Positions 26,122 to 38,176 are shown, numbered from the stretch's first letter. The stretch: 64,000 bases of DNA from Pyrrhoderma lamaoense (GCA_002794735.1 NBAZ01000002.1:1860001-1924000), one strand, 5' to 3'. Numbers and translations are program-made. The notes: generated by a model from the letters alone, not told the origin.

Positions 26122-26806
26122 GTGCTAAGAGAGATGTGGACGAATAAATGTCATGTATAGTGTAATGTATAGTCTATGTTGATCAATTGAAACAGTTCTA
26201 TCTGCCATCGGTAGCTTCCCTTCGAGTTTTTTCAAGTTTATATTCAATTTCTGCCTCGGTTTAAGAATTTAAGAACGCTTGGAAGCGAGTCTGTGACAGA
26301 GCCCGAGTCCGCCACGCGCATCTAGACCATTATACTGAGCGCCAGATCGGGCGCAAGTCGGATTATAGGCTAATTTATCGGCATAGTTTATGTCCAGACA
26401 TGTTTCAGCATGGTTTTATGAGAATCTAGACGGCCACAATTGTCACTACAGTGAACGACAACTTTAACTGAGCTATGATCGAAGTCACTACGTTGTGGAT
26501 TTTCATCGTCGAAAATGGAGCTAGTGTGAATCATAGGGGAGTCTGATCGGGTGTTAAGCTCATTTCGGAGCATCCACAGGTGGATATCCAATGGAGAGCT
26601 AGAGGAGATAAGGTAAGATGAAAGTACAAGGCAGTGCCATTTCCCCTCTAGTCCCATGACGACCAGGGTCCCTTTAGCTGCCTATTGCACGCGCTCACGT
26701 GCCGCTCAATTTATAAAAACACTTGTAGGTGTAACAGCTTCTCATCATCGTACGTTTGCTCCTCTCCTCCTCTATCTCTCACCGTCGCCGTCGTCGACAA
26801 TCCGAA
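26122..26806. other. Intergenic
   Basis: No supported gene. The minus-strand frame 26388-26657 has no motif and I take it as chance. Confidence 0.5.
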
Positions 26807-27695
26807 ATGCTATCTCAAACAGGCTACTCAGCTCTTTTTTCTCTCGGTCTTTCAAGCATACACACTTCTTTCCCATACGAAGTTGACGCCGGTTCTTCAA
26901 ACCTGAGTTGTAGCGCCACTCCTAGTACTCCTGCATCTGCTGCTGCTCAGCTCGCTCTTTCAAAGGATCATGTACAACCACCAAAAATCCACATAAATAC
27001 TCAAGTTAGCCCCGCCCGACCTCGTACTCGTCGCCGTCGTTCTAGCGTCACTACCTCACAATCTCCGCTTGCGAACATCGGAGTAAAGAGTCCCGCTCCT
27101 CGGGCTCGGACCGCACCGTCTCCTGCTAGAAACCGACATCGTCGTTCAGAGAGTGATGCAGTTTCTCGTGTACGAAGTAACAGTGTGGGTGATGGGCTTA
27201 GGTATGTTTGATCCTCAACTTCCATCATAAACTTTAGTTTGTTAGTTTGCATGTGTGCTTATTTCGTAACTTTCCTAAATCAGATCTTCCCGTCGTGCTC
27301 CACCTCCAGATATGCCACTGCCTGCGGTTCCTGCCCTGCCACCGTTCACTAAAAATGCAAGTCCGGTTAGACCGCCCTCTGAAGCTAACCCGATCGCCTT
27401 CCGCCGTCGTACTTGTTTGTCTGACAGGGATTCCGTACATGTGAATATGGTTACTTTTCCTAGTCGTCCTGATGGCCGTCGCTCGTTCCCGACCTCAGCA
27501 GGAATTGCTTCCCGCAATTCCGGTGCTTGGAACTCGCCGCAGGTGATGCTTACTCCGGGTTTTGCAACAAAACTTGCACAGGCTCTTTCAACTCCCACCG
27601 AACTGGTTCTGCCGAGTCCCCTTCCTGCACAGAGTCCAATTGACCCTGCAATTCAAGGTCACGTTGCTCAACGCGATTATTTCCCCGAACAATGA
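26807..27695 (+). CDS. Uncharacterised Ser/Pro/Arg-rich protein
   Basis: I do not recognise the family. The likely start is the ATG at 26807 (MLSQTGYSALFSLGLSSIHT); an upstream alternative in the same frame adds an unlikely Arg-rich leader. One intron (about 27200-27283) joins two exons in frame. The product of about 265 residues is mostly disordered: it is rich in Ser, Pro and Arg, with basic clusters such as RPRTRRRRSS and RNRHRRSES that could be phosphorylation or nuclear-localisation sites, and a Pro-rich PPPDMPLPAVPALPP run that could bind SH3 or EVH1 domains. No signal peptide, membrane helix or catalytic motif is seen. It may be a regulatory or scaffold protein; that is inference from composition only. 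Confidence 0.65.
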
Positions 27696-29061
27696 ATAAC
27701 GAACAGATATGCCTTGTATCCAAATAATATGTGGCGTTGCCTCCGGTCCAACTGTATCGTCCCTATTGATGAAGATTATCTTCCTCCAATGACCCTCTAA
27801 AAGTTTTCGTATCATAATTTCCTTGCATTTACTCTTTTACTCCTTTTCAGATTGCATTTTTTCCTCTTTTCACTCATATATCCTCGCTACATATAATCCA
27901 TTGCATCTTTCATATCCAGAACTATCTATCGTGCACTGCCGGGCTGCAGGGGTGCGTCTTCCCTTCCATGTCCAATTCATCTCAAATCTGTTACATGATG
28001 TGTCTGTATTTTGTTCACCAGTAATTTTCCTCCTCATGCATGCTACGACTTTTCTTCATTCTTATCTATGATTACAACTCTACTTACTTTAATAGTAATA
28101 CTCCTATTGATCATTGACCATTTACGAACTTCTATGGGCTAAAATCACTAACACATCATCCTCATATGTTACTATCTAACCTATAGCGCTAGCGCTTCTT
28201 AACGTTCACTCCTTTAGCCATTGCTCTCCTTCCCTATAGCACTGTTAATAGAATAGCCTATAATACCTATTAAAAACAAATTAAACTTGATCTTTTAATA
28301 TCAATACAACACAAATATGTGTGTGTGTGTATCACTGTATGTATACACAGCCCTAAACGATTATGAGCTATGCAGCCTAAATTAACGAACGTGTCAACTA
28401 CTTTAGAGTTCAACTTTTGTTGTTGGCTAATTTCGAGTGAGATATCGAACCTGCATACCGAGCTCACTCCCTTTAGAAGCTCATATATGGCCATATTTAG
28501 TAGTGGGAATTTGATTATCGGGTTCTTATACTAACTATACGGGCGCGTATCAGCAGGGTGGATTGTCCTTGGGGAATTCCCAAAAGTCTGGATAGGCACC
28601 ACTCAACTATATTCTATATACTAGTATGGTATGATCAAATTGCTCGAGTTGGGCTTGATGTTGCGCAAATAGAAGAGAACAATGATGTTGATCATGATGC
28701 AGTGCGACTTGAAATTTATATCCTTAGTTTAACATTGTTGTATACTAATTAGTATACAATGAACTTATTTTTAGAAACAAGAGTTGCATGTATACACTGC
28801 ACATCAGAAGAAATAACACTTTGTAGTTTCATCAGTCTGTTGTCGAAGTTCTCGGGCCCGGAAAGACTTTGCATCAATCAAATTGATGGAAACAGACCCG
28901 AGTCTGGGGCTTATTGTACTCTCACACTTCTCACATTTCAGTACAAATAACCTTGCTTTATAAGAAAGAAACCATGTAGGATAAACTACAGTGCGTGGAT
29001 CAATAGCGCTAAAACATGAAAGAAATGTACCAGTACATGTTTCTTACACAAATACACTAAA
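27696..29061. other. Intergenic with (GT)n microsatellite
   Basis: AT-rich, with no supported gene. A short (GT)6 run sits at about 28319-28330. The frames at 27823-28071, 28270-28494 and 28558-28752 show no recognisable protein. Confidence 0.5.
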
Positions 29062-30601
29062 TTAAACAATAAGCGCACGGAAGTAGATTATAGAGAAGAT
29101 TCCTAGGTTAAGTAACCAAAGATACGCGTACATTCCTACGAAAGCCCAGAAGCAGACGGAGAAGGGCGGGGAGAAAGGAAGTGAAAGATGAGTTTCAGAA
29201 CTAATCAATGATTTACGAGATAGAAGGCATCTACATACCTGAGAAAACGTCGTTCGGAGAAGCACTCGATGCTGATGAGGATGCAGAAGCGGACTCTGAA
29301 GTACTTGATGCTGATCCGCTAGCCTCGGTCCCATTTGGTGCTCCCCCACCACCACCTCCTCCCATACCGGAGGCACTGTCGGCATTAGCATAACCACCGT
29401 CCTCGGACCAGTAGGCCGCAGGAGTAACGTCGTAACTCGCACTTGTGTTAATACCGATAGAGGCCCATGCAAGGATACCGTCTTCTACACTATCACCGAG
29501 TAGGACGTACTCCATAAAAGGGTCAATATCGTCCGCTTCTTCCTCTAGAATGCTGTCCTCATCATTCGTAGTGGTTTCTTGCGTGTTGGTGGAGTATGGG
29601 TCGTTCTCTTCAACAGTACTGATGAGATCCTGATCGAAGAAAACCTGTCCGACATGTGAAACAGTACTGCCAGTGTAAGTTTCGTTGTCATTGAGGGTGC
29701 CATCTGTTTGGTGAGCCAAGATATGGATATGTGTCGCTCGGCCAGTGTAGTGGCCAGGGAAAATGGATATGAACTGAGCATAACCTTCATCCGAAGTAAT
29801 TTGGATACCACGCAAGAACGTAGTGTTCTGACAAAGGAGATACGTCGGTTCCATGCAGAGTCACAATACTTTACTTTATTTGGACTTACGATGTTAGAGG
29901 AGTCCTCAGTACCGACACCATTGCCACTAGCGACAACACCGGAGTAGACACCAGTCGCATTTGCTGAAGCACAAGAATTAGTATTAAGATACAACAATTC
30001 ATCGCTAAAGACCATACCATGCCAAAAGTCCATATAGATACCAGATACGGGCTCGCAGGTGTCTACATCAATAAGCTCAATGTCGGCGTACAAAGGAACA
30101 CCTTCCTGCCCATCTGTTAAGTTCTGACGGATCAATTCGCCATCAACATCTAGAAGATTGAAATCATCGATTAGAAGTAAGGAATATATTACACTGATAA
30201 TGATGCATACAGTATGGTCCTTGTGTAACTTCGGGTGCGAGAACACATGAACTATTGCCGTCGAAGGGATTGGAATCAGTAGTAAGACCAGTTTCATTGG
30301 AAGCGTGTGAAGTATTGACGACAGTTTCAAGGTCTCGTTTACGTCGTAGATAGGGAGCTTCGGTTTTGAGACCTAAATCTCTCCGTGCACTCTCCGCAAA
30401 AGCAGCACGACGAGCCATAGAGCGTTCAAGTACCCCACCACGAGCACGAAGCTTGCTCTGACAGTTAGCAAGAGAACGGCGAGCTACAGCCTGGAACTCG
30501 GCACGCTTCGCAATCTCCGCTGGATTGGATGGAGTGAAATGAGAGACCGCAGAGCCTGCAAGGCAGAGAGCCACAAGAGCAGATACAGAAACCTTAACCA
30601 T
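29062..30601 (-). CDS. Secreted intradiol ring-cleavage dioxygenase, copy 1 (with hydrophobic C-terminal tail)
   Basis: Extracellular Fe(III) intradiol dioxygenase of the fungal catechol/hydroxyquinol type, thought to open aromatic rings released from lignin. It has a signal peptide (MVKVSVSALVALCLAGSAVS), then a basic pro-like region with RRDLGLK, and GPYYVDGELIRQN formed across an intron, the family signature. The DVDTCEPV loop, DFWH and NATGVYSG (second Tyr ligand) follow, then FPGHYTGRATHIHI with the His-x-His ligands. The tail has a glycine run and a Ser/Ala-rich linker. A last intron (about 29110-29238) adds an exon reading MYAYLWLLNLGIFSIIYF to the stop at 29062: a hydrophobic end suggesting a GPI signal or membrane anchor, unlike copy 2 at 36857. 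About five introns, all joining in frame. Confidence 0.9.
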
Positions 30602-31986
30602 GGTGATAGGTAGGACAATGTCTAAGGACAGACGTCAAATGGCTCAAGAGGGGTTGTGACGACTCGTAGCAACTGCTTGAGGAAGCTTTTTAAGGAGAAG
30701 TAAGGAAACTGCGATACAATGTCGGAAGCCGCAAAAGTCTTGGAAGTAATACCATAGTTCGTCAACCGCAAACAATTCTAGATAATGAGCCAATTTTCCC
30801 TTTCCTTAAAGTCCTTTTTTACGCAGCTTTTCTTACCGAATGAACAAGAGAACAAGGTTAGCCCCTGTTCATCCTCCAGTCATAATGCAACAATTACAGC
30901 CACTCTTGCCGATTCCGGGCTTTCCGCAGCCAATAAAAAGACACTAGTACCTCAGAGTTTGGTTCCATCAGCATTGCTTCTTGCCCTTTTGGTGTGCTTT
31001 AGTAAAAAAATATTCTACTCTAGGTCGCTAGTCAGATGGTACACCAAGTTTCTTCAAGAGAGACTTCAAAACCATAGTGTTAGGAGCTCCGGATAGTCTA
31101 TCCTCTCAGCTAGTATCCCTTGTAAAGTATGAGGTCATATACTGATAAAAACATGTTTTAAAGCTTTCGATCAGGTAACATCGGCCTTAAAATCACCTTC
31201 TCCCGCAGTTTCTTGGCAACATTGCCATGTGAGTTTGAATTTGACAAGTCAACAAATTTTAGAGGTCGATGTTAAAATGTTTCATCCCACTCCACAAAAG
31301 TTTAAACTTATGTAACCACTCATGCTGATCGTCAAGCTAGTGCCTGCATGATAGTATATTTATATATACTTGTGGATGCTGCGGATACATGAGGGCGGTA
31401 ACCTGTGCTTCTTTCTAAAGATCTATGAACAAACTTATATCCTATGTACAAAGAAAGAGGAGACAAAACGAGTTGATGGAGACATTTTACTTAGACCATC
31501 TTTTGGGTCGGCTTCCAAACTCTTATGCCCTTTAACTGATCAATCTGATCCTTCCAAGCCAGGAAGGATGTAGATTAGACGTCGTAAAGCGTTAAATCCG
31601 TATGTTGATTGGCGAAGGACCTACGCCACATAAGTAAGGAGCATGGAGTATTTTGACTTTGTCACTTTGGCGATCCAAAACTAACATCAAAACATAATGA
31701 TTACGTAATATTATAACCCATCCTCTTATCCAAGCTACGGTGTACGCATACAAACAAGAACTCATCACATCTATCACGTAGAAATTAATCGACTCAAAAC
31801 CTAAGGAAAAGACCTCGAAAGCATAAAAAAGATAGAGAGGAATAAAACGTATCAGTTTTTATCATCAGAATAGCCCATTGCCAAATAGAATTATCATGAT
31901 CAAGGTATCTGGTTTGAAACGCATCAGTTTGAAAGAAATATCCTGCGCGTATGGACACTAAAGCACTAACCTGTAAATATGCTCCT
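30602..31986. other. Intergenic
   Basis: Holds the promoter of intradiol dioxygenase 1 and the 3' end of cerato-platanin 2. The + strand frame 30785-31096 includes a hydrophobic stretch but has no start context or family resemblance. Nothing else can be supported. Confidence 0.5.
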
Positions 31987-32400
31987 TTAAATTCCACACT
32001 GCGAATTTGCAACTGGCTCAAAGTCAACCTCAATAGCACCCAACTCGACAGCCTGTCCATCAGTGAGTACGTTCATGCCCTCCTCGCTCAAATTGAAGCC
32101 TTCATCAGCGTGATCAATCGCAAGCATCACAATACTGTTATTCTGATAGCTTAGTTTCCAGCAAGACGATCCGCAAGATGGTGAGTTATAACCCGAGATT
32201 GCAGATGATCCACCGATGCAAGGGAATGATGGTAAGTCGCCGAACGTTGGGTATTTGTCTGCAAGACCATCTACACCACCTGAACATGCGACAGTCTCCA
32301 TAGAACCGTCCGGGTTGTCGTATACAGTGTCATAGGTAGCATGGATTGCGAAAGCGCTACTGGTAAGGAAGAGAGTAGAGATGATGACCGTAAACTTCAT
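31987..32400 (-). CDS. Cerato-platanin family secreted protein, copy 2 (divergent)
   Basis: A 137-residue single-exon cerato-platanin with a signal peptide of about 18 residues and the conserved ATYDTVYDN mature start, AIDH motif and CGI end. It differs from the other two copies. The CxxC pair is stretched to CGSSC, and there is a fifth cysteine in the FPCIGG segment where the others have Asn. An odd number of cysteines would leave one free or allow a dimer. It is flanked by intradiol dioxygenase 1 and the Cdc4-like gene, all on the minus strand. The divergence suggests an older duplicate with its own role. Confidence 0.93.
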   Translation of the reverse strand: MKFTVIISTLFLTSSAFAIHATYDTVYDNPDGSMETVACSGGVDGLADKYPTFGDLPSFPCIGGSSAISGYNSPSCGSSCWKLSYQNNSIVMLAIDHADEGFNLSEEGMNVLTDGQAVELGAIEVDFEPVANSQCGI

Positions 32401-33281
32401 GATACCTTATCGAATTTGAACGTTACTAGGTGATGAGATTAAGCCTAGTAGTGAAACAAAGACCTAGTTAAGGTTGCGTACAAAGAACCAAGTTGATTCT
32501 AGCAACCCAACCTAGGCTCTATAAATACTAGAAACTCATAGCAAGCTAGTAAAAATTCTTTCAAAAGATTGATGACATATCCTGACCTTCTACCGATTGT
32601 ATAACTACCAGAGAGGGCCATCACACAAAAATCTAACATATGGTTCCAGATCGGACAACATACCCCGTGCGGATCAAAACATACCATCTTTTTTTCAATA
32701 TGAACGCTGCACCTTTTTCGCGGACCGTGCTAAATACAGCTTAGTTAGCATAATGACAATATTAAAGGGGTGGCCAGTCCTAAGGGGGATCCAGCCTCGG
32801 ACCATGACGATATACACTGCATGCGAAGCAAACGGACGAAGACAGCCTACGAAGTTAACGAATAAGGGCACTCATTCGGTGTAATTACTCCGCTAGGCAT
32901 ATGTCCTATTCTCAAGCGCTATCATACCTGGAGATACTAAATGAGAACTAAACATGATAAATAACTAGAAAGAAGCAACGTGAAATTAGCAGGTATCCAA
33001 AGGTCCTTTGCTTCAGGATTATAACCAAAGAGAACTATGATACACATGTAATACAAACAAACGTTAATAACCAGGTCTTGAGCAAAACTACAGCTCTATT
33101 TTATTATATGTATGTACATGTACATCAGATAGATGTTCGATAGAGATCCGATAGTAGTCATAAAGAAAGAAATAAGTTATTGATACAGAAAAAAACAGAT
33201 TTACAGAAACCTATCCCAAGAATTAGATACGCCGAAAAAAAATGAATACTGATTATACTAGAAAGATGCCAGCTCTATAGT
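32401..33281. other. Intergenic
   Basis: Promoter of cerato-platanin 2 and 3' flank of the Cdc4-like gene. The + strand frame 32597-32884 has no motif. Short palindromic ATGTACATGTACAT repeats occur near 33107-33125. Confidence 0.5.
32520..32527 (-). promoter_or_regulatory. TATA-like element of cerato-platanin 2
   Basis: TATTTATA on the minus strand lies about 120 bases upstream of the start at 32400. Position and sequence are the only support. Confidence 0.4.
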
Positions 33282-35476
33282 TCAATCGTCCTCCTCGGAT
33301 GGACGGAAACTCCAGATCTCCATCACCGTCTTCCCGGCACGTTTACACATAACCACACACTTGTCGAATTTATGCGCAACTTTCCACACAGCCTCAGCCG
33401 GGTTGGTCAAATCTCGTACAAATTCACCAGTACGTGCATCGTAAAGTCGAACACGTCCGTCATTCCCGCCTGTAACGAGCCAATGCTCGTCCAATTGTAG
33501 TGCGGTAACACTTGAATCATGTGCAGCGATACGCCGTAAGGCACTCATTTGGTGGGACGACCCTGTTTTCTGACCTGAGGCCTGCTTGGGTAGCTGGAAT
33601 GTAATAACTCTGCCATCCGATCCTCCTGTGGCGAGTACAGATCCCGTTAGTTGTAATTGACAAACGAGGGCAGTATGACCCTGAAGAAGAGCGATGCATT
33701 GCCTAAGAGTATAATATGAGTGAGTAAATATTTATCTTAGCTACAGTTTTGTTTATGATACAAACCCATCAATTGGATTCCATACACGGACTGTTGTATC
33801 AAGTCCACCCGAAGCGATATGAACACCATCATAGGCAACAGAGTAAATTTGGTGAAGATGACCCCGAAGAACATGAATGCATTCCCCAGTGTCGATATTC
33901 CACAACTACAAACAAACAGTTACTAAGCCGCCAAAATGTATAGACGTAAACTTACCCTGCAATTAGCGTCATAACTACCACTGACAACTTGATTTCCGTA
34001 AACATCCAGACAGCGCACGCTCTCCTCATGTCCGGTAAGAGTTCTTAGCAGTTTCCCCCGTTGTACATCCCAGACTCGCAAGGTTGCATCACGAGAACCG
34101 CTTACAGCAATAGGTCGGTTATGAAGAACACGGAGGCATCGAATAGTAGAGGTATGACCTTCGAGCACGTAGATACAATATCCACTCTTGACGTCCCAGA
34201 CACGTAGTTGTTTATCACAACCACCACTCACTACGAGCGCATTCGCATTTCCCCAACCTTCTGAAGATCCACAAATATCACTTGGTCTCGCCTGTGCTGG
34301 CATACGTTTAGAAGAACGAGGTTTATCCAGTCCAATTGCAACACGAAGAGAATCAGGAATGTGAAATTCCATATCACCGAAGGTATACCCTTCTTGATCG
34401 CCAAACTTACTTGCAACTTCGCTCAGCCATACACCCGCACCGACATCCGTACTTGCCCCTACAGTATCCGAATCAGCTGCTTTGTGGTGAGGACTAGCAA
34501 TAGGAGGATCTGCCCAACAACCGCCTGCACTGACAAGATGGACGGCCCATACTCCAGACTCATGTCCCACTAACGTGCGGCTCAGAACACCTGTTCGTGC
34601 GGAGAATACCTGGATGCGGCAACTCGCGAGTCCAACAACAATCCAGTCATGGTCTAAAGCAACTGAAGTTACAACTCCACCATCTGGTGTAGCAGATGGT
34701 GGTCTATGCTTGTTCAACAATCTCCCCTTCCTCCTCCAATTAGTCATTGTTTTATAAGAATAGATGAATTGTCGTCTGTAAGAGAACCCATATTTTCTTT
34801 GTGGTAAATCCGTTATAATGGCTTGTGCCACCCCGTCAGATAAAGATACTGGGCGTGTAGCTTCATGAGCCATTGTATACTCATCAGCTATCGACGGCGG
34901 TGGGAGAATACTGTTCGGATACAATCGGTCGGTAAAGCCTGACAAGTCACACATGCGTTTCCAGGAGGACTCGTCTCTCATGAGTACATTCCAAAAACGC
35001 GATACTCTGCTCGCACGCGCAAGGGTGCGAGCATCGTCTATATACTCTAGAATATGTAGACTTAGCTCAATAGGCAAATCACGCAGAAAATCGCGTTTTA
35101 GTAAGGGGGCAATTGTTGTTGAGACGAAAAGAAGTTCCGCTGGAGAACAATCAGCAAGCAACGCGGCAAGGTACTGTTGACGAACAGTTGACCCTGCTAC
35201 TTTGAGAGATTCAAATTCCATACGAGAGATGTGGGCAATGTCAGTAGCTTCAGGGGTAATGATAGGTCTCGGGGATGGAGCGGGTGTTGGTGGAGAGACA
35301 ATGGGCATGTATATTGTCGAGGCCTTGTCACCAGCATCGATTATTGCGGGTGGCTCGCTGACCGACATAGTTGAAATAGAAGCTGCAAGGTCATCCGGGT
35401 GCGAGATTTTACGGAGAGTATCCATGGACATTCTCGACGTCGATGGTGTCGACCTGTCTAACTGAGGGATGGTCAA
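33282..35476 (-). CDS. F-box/WD40 protein, Cdc4/Fbw7-like SCF substrate receptor
   Basis: Substrate-recognition subunit of an SCF ubiquitin ligase. Cdc4/Pop1/Fbw7 proteins bind phosphorylated cell-cycle regulators through the propeller and Skp1 through the F-box. The N-terminal 120 or so residues are Ser/Thr/Pro-rich. The F-box spans residues 130-177 (FLRDLPIELSLHILEYIDD...SRFWN). The WD propeller begins near residue 265 and contains seven blades, with clear GGCDKQLRVWDVKSG, SGSRDATLRVWD, SGSYDANCRLWN, SGGLDTTVRVWN and TGGNDGRVRLYD strands. There is an insertion of about 100 residues between blades 1 and 2. Two introns (about 33907-33954 and 33704-33766) join in frame; no break is seen. Met30 is an alternative, but the propeller and insertion fit Cdc4 better. 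It sits between two cerato-platanin genes with no functional link evident. Confidence 0.9.
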
Positions 35477-35816
35477 TGATCGCGCTAGTGCGGCATAAGC
35501 AGGTCACATCATTCCCTTATTTGATGCGGAGTTTGAATTGTGAAGCCTCCGAGTAATCATACGCACAATGCGAATTTCAATTACATGCAATATGATTTAT
35601 TTATATATGGTAAATGACAACAGAAAAGGGTACAGAACGCCACTACTTTTACATGTCCATGAAAAACGTCCTTTGAAAGAGTCCATGACAGAAAAAAAAA
35701 TGAAAGCACCCTGATTCGAACTGCGAAAAGGGCTCAAGTCAAAATTATGTATAATTCATAACCTTCAATCCACTCACATTTTCAATTAATAGCTTCCATG
35801 ATAACCTCAAAACTTT
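35477..35816. other. Intergenic
   Basis: Short AT-rich spacer between the Cdc4-like gene and the 3' end of cerato-platanin 3. No gene seen; a tRNA-like TTCGAA motif near 35713 was rejected. Confidence 0.6.
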
Positions 35817-36233
35817 TCACAGTCCACATTGTGATGCATCGGCTTGTACTGCAGTTACATCAACTGCTCCAGCTTCGACCGCTCTTCCCCCAGTAAGCGT
35901 GTCAAGAGCCTCTTGGCTGAGATTGAATCCGTCGTCGGCATGGTCGATCGCAGTCACAAAAATAGTTACACCAGTACTCTGGTAGGTAAGTTGCCAGCAC
36001 GATCCGCATTCAGCAGAGTTCCAACCTGGGATAGCTGATGCGCCACCAATGTTTGGGAAGCTTGGTACGGAACCGAATGTCGGGAAACGACTCGCAAGAC
36101 CATTGGATCCATCTGAGCATGAAGTGGTCAACATAGACGCTCCAGAATTGTCGTATGTGTTGTCAAAGCCTGCACGGGTAGCAAATGCAGAGCCAGCAAG
36201 AAGGAGAGTAGAGACGACGGTCAAGAACTGCAT
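35817..36233 (-). CDS. Cerato-platanin family secreted protein, copy 3
   Basis: Single-exon, 138-residue cerato-platanin very like copy 1: signal peptide, GFDNTYDNSG start, four cysteines with the CGSC pair, AIDHADDGFNLS and a CGL end. Many aligned positions are identical to copy 1, suggesting recent duplication or conversion, although copy 1 lies 12 kb away on the other strand. A TATA box lies 98 bases upstream. It is followed on the same strand by the Cdc4-like gene and preceded by intradiol dioxygenase 2. Its role is as for copy 1: wall-associated, chitin-binding, possibly an elicitor. Confidence 0.95.
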   Translation of the reverse strand: MQFLTVVSTLLLAGSAFATRAGFDNTYDNSGASMLTTSCSDGSNGLASRFPTFGSVPSFPNIGGASAIPGWNSAECGSCWQLTYQSTGVTIFVTAIDHADDGFNLSQEALDTLTGGRAVEAGAVDVTAVQADASQCGL

Positions 36234-36856
36234 GATGGCAAAAGTTTAGTTTGTGAGGTAGACTGGGGAAGTGACTGAGTGAGATGTTTTGGCCGGCGAC
36301 TGATGCTCATCTAGTCAATACCAGCCTCACTTTTATACTTTCCTAGAACCACTAGTCGGGCCATATTGCACCGATGCATGGCAGAAAGGCCGTCATAGGT
36401 CGTGCGACTCCGGATCACTAGTTTGTTTTCCGTCATAGACGTTTGGCTTTTTTGATCCCATAACGGTGCTTTCTGTCCGTAGCGCTAGTATCCCGTCTCA
36501 GACCAGACCACATGCACTCAAATAAAAACCGGGGAAATAGAGACCCTCAGGTTACCAAGAAAGGAAATAATGAGATAATGCACAGGATTTCTGTGAGGGA
36601 TCGTCCAAAGTCACGTTGCCTCTTCTCGTACTTTCTGGGTCTGGACTTGAGCTTGGCTCTTCCCGATTAATCTTACACCCGAAGAAGTCATCATAGCTCA
36701 AGGGCCGAGAAATAATCCACTCTCCGATATGAGATTGAGTAACTGATCAATAAGTAGACAAGTTGTATAATCCGGAAAAAGTAAAAAGCAGTCATATACA
36801 TATACGTAAAAAAGGTAATGAAAACTACATGTGAATGTACGTCATAGAGACATCCT
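36234..36856. other. Intergenic
   Basis: Promoter of cerato-platanin 3 and the 3' flank of intradiol dioxygenase 2. No gene is seen. Confidence 0.6.
36331..36337 (-). promoter_or_regulatory. TATA box of cerato-platanin 3
   Basis: TATAAAA on the minus strand lies 98 bases upstream of the start at 36233. It matches the consensus and resembles the arrangement at copy 1. Confidence 0.55.
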
Positions 36857-38176
36857 TCAGGCAGTCTCGGATGGAATAGAGGAATCAGTTGGTGTCCCGC
36901 TCATACTCATAGACCCGCTAGGCATGCCAGACCCACTTGGAGTATCACCACTAGATGAAGAGTCGTTCTCTACACCACCTTCAGCAGTGAGATTAGCAGC
37001 AGGTGAGAGCGTGTAGACTGCAGTCTTGTTAATCCCCAATGAGATCCACGCGAATAATCCGTCCTCAAGGCTATCGCCAAGAAGGACGTAATCCATCATA
37101 GGGTCCATTGTGGCAGCTGCTGTTTGGACACATCTATCATCTGCATTCTCGGTGATGTTGATCGTGTTCGTCACATACGGGTCCAGTGACTCAACTTCAT
37201 AAACCAAGTTCTGGTCAAAGAAGAATTGACCGACATGCATAGCGGTCCCAGTTGAATAAGTCCCATTCTCGTTGACAGTTCCGTCTGTTTGATGTGCGAT
37301 GACATGTATATGAGTCGTACGTCCATCGTAGTGACCGGGGAAGACACTGATAAATTGAACATATCCTTCATCATTCGTAGCTTGTACACCTCGAAGGAAG
37401 GTTTTATTCTGAAGGGAATCTAGCTTAAGAAATCATATGTAGAATGAGGTGATTTCAGCTTACAATGTTTGAGGGATCAGATTCTCCAACACCGTTTCCT
37501 TCGGCAATTACTCCGGCATAAACACCTGTAGCATTTGCTATGGCAAGAAGAGGTCAGATCTGATCACAGGAACATTGAAAACAAGCTTTACCATGCCAAA
37601 CATCCATATAGATGCCAGTGGCAGGTTCACAGGTATCGACATCGATAAATTCAACATCGAAGTAAAGGGGGACACCAGGTTGTCCCTCAGAAATATTTGA
37701 GCGAATGTATTCTCCTTCAACATCTAGGAAGGAGATCAGTTCGGATGACCATGTTGTAGACAAGGAGTAAAATCCATACAGTAAGGTCCTTCTTCAATCT
37801 CGGGTTGAAGAATACAAGTGCTATTCCCCTCGAAGGGATTTGAATCAGTTGTATAGTCGGTATCATTCTGCTCATGGTTGGTTGCAAGAACAGTTTCTAA
37901 ATCACGTCTCCCAAGAAAGCGAGCAGCAGAATTAAGACCCAAGTCCCGTCGAGCTTGCTCTGCAAATGCCTGTCTGCGGGCAGCAGATCGTGAAGTAAGC
38001 CCACGAGCCCGGTGCTTATTACGACACGCGGAGAGACCACGATAAGTGATAGCCTCAAACTCAGCGCGCTTTGCGAGTTCAACTTCAGACAACTCATGTG
38101 GGTGAGGATGAGCTAGGGTAACACCTGCCAGAGCGGCAATAGCAATGGCTACAAGAGATAGTATTGTTTTAGCCAT
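36857..38176 (-). CDS. Secreted intradiol ring-cleavage dioxygenase, copy 2
   Basis: Paralogue of the gene at 29062-30601 with the same layout. It has a signal peptide (MAKTILSLVAIAIAALAGVTLA), then a His/Pro stretch and basic pro-region with RRDLGLN. GPYYVEGEYIRSN forms across an intron at about 37696-37768. DVDTCEPATGIYMDVWH is followed by NATGVYAG, and FPGHYDGRTTHIHV supplies the His ligands. The C-terminal tail is Ser/Gly/Met-rich (repeated SGMPSGSMSMSG-like units) and stops at 36857 with no hydrophobic exon, so unlike copy 1 it should be freely secreted. Introns join in frame with no break. The likely substrates are catechols or hydroxyquinols from lignin; the exact one cannot be read from sequence. 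Confidence 0.9.

Noticed and set aside
35700..35730. tRNA-like T-arm motif (AGTTCGAATCAGG on the minus strand)
   Set aside because: No matching acceptor, D- or anticodon arms can be folded around it; it lies in the 3' flank of a cerato-platanin gene.
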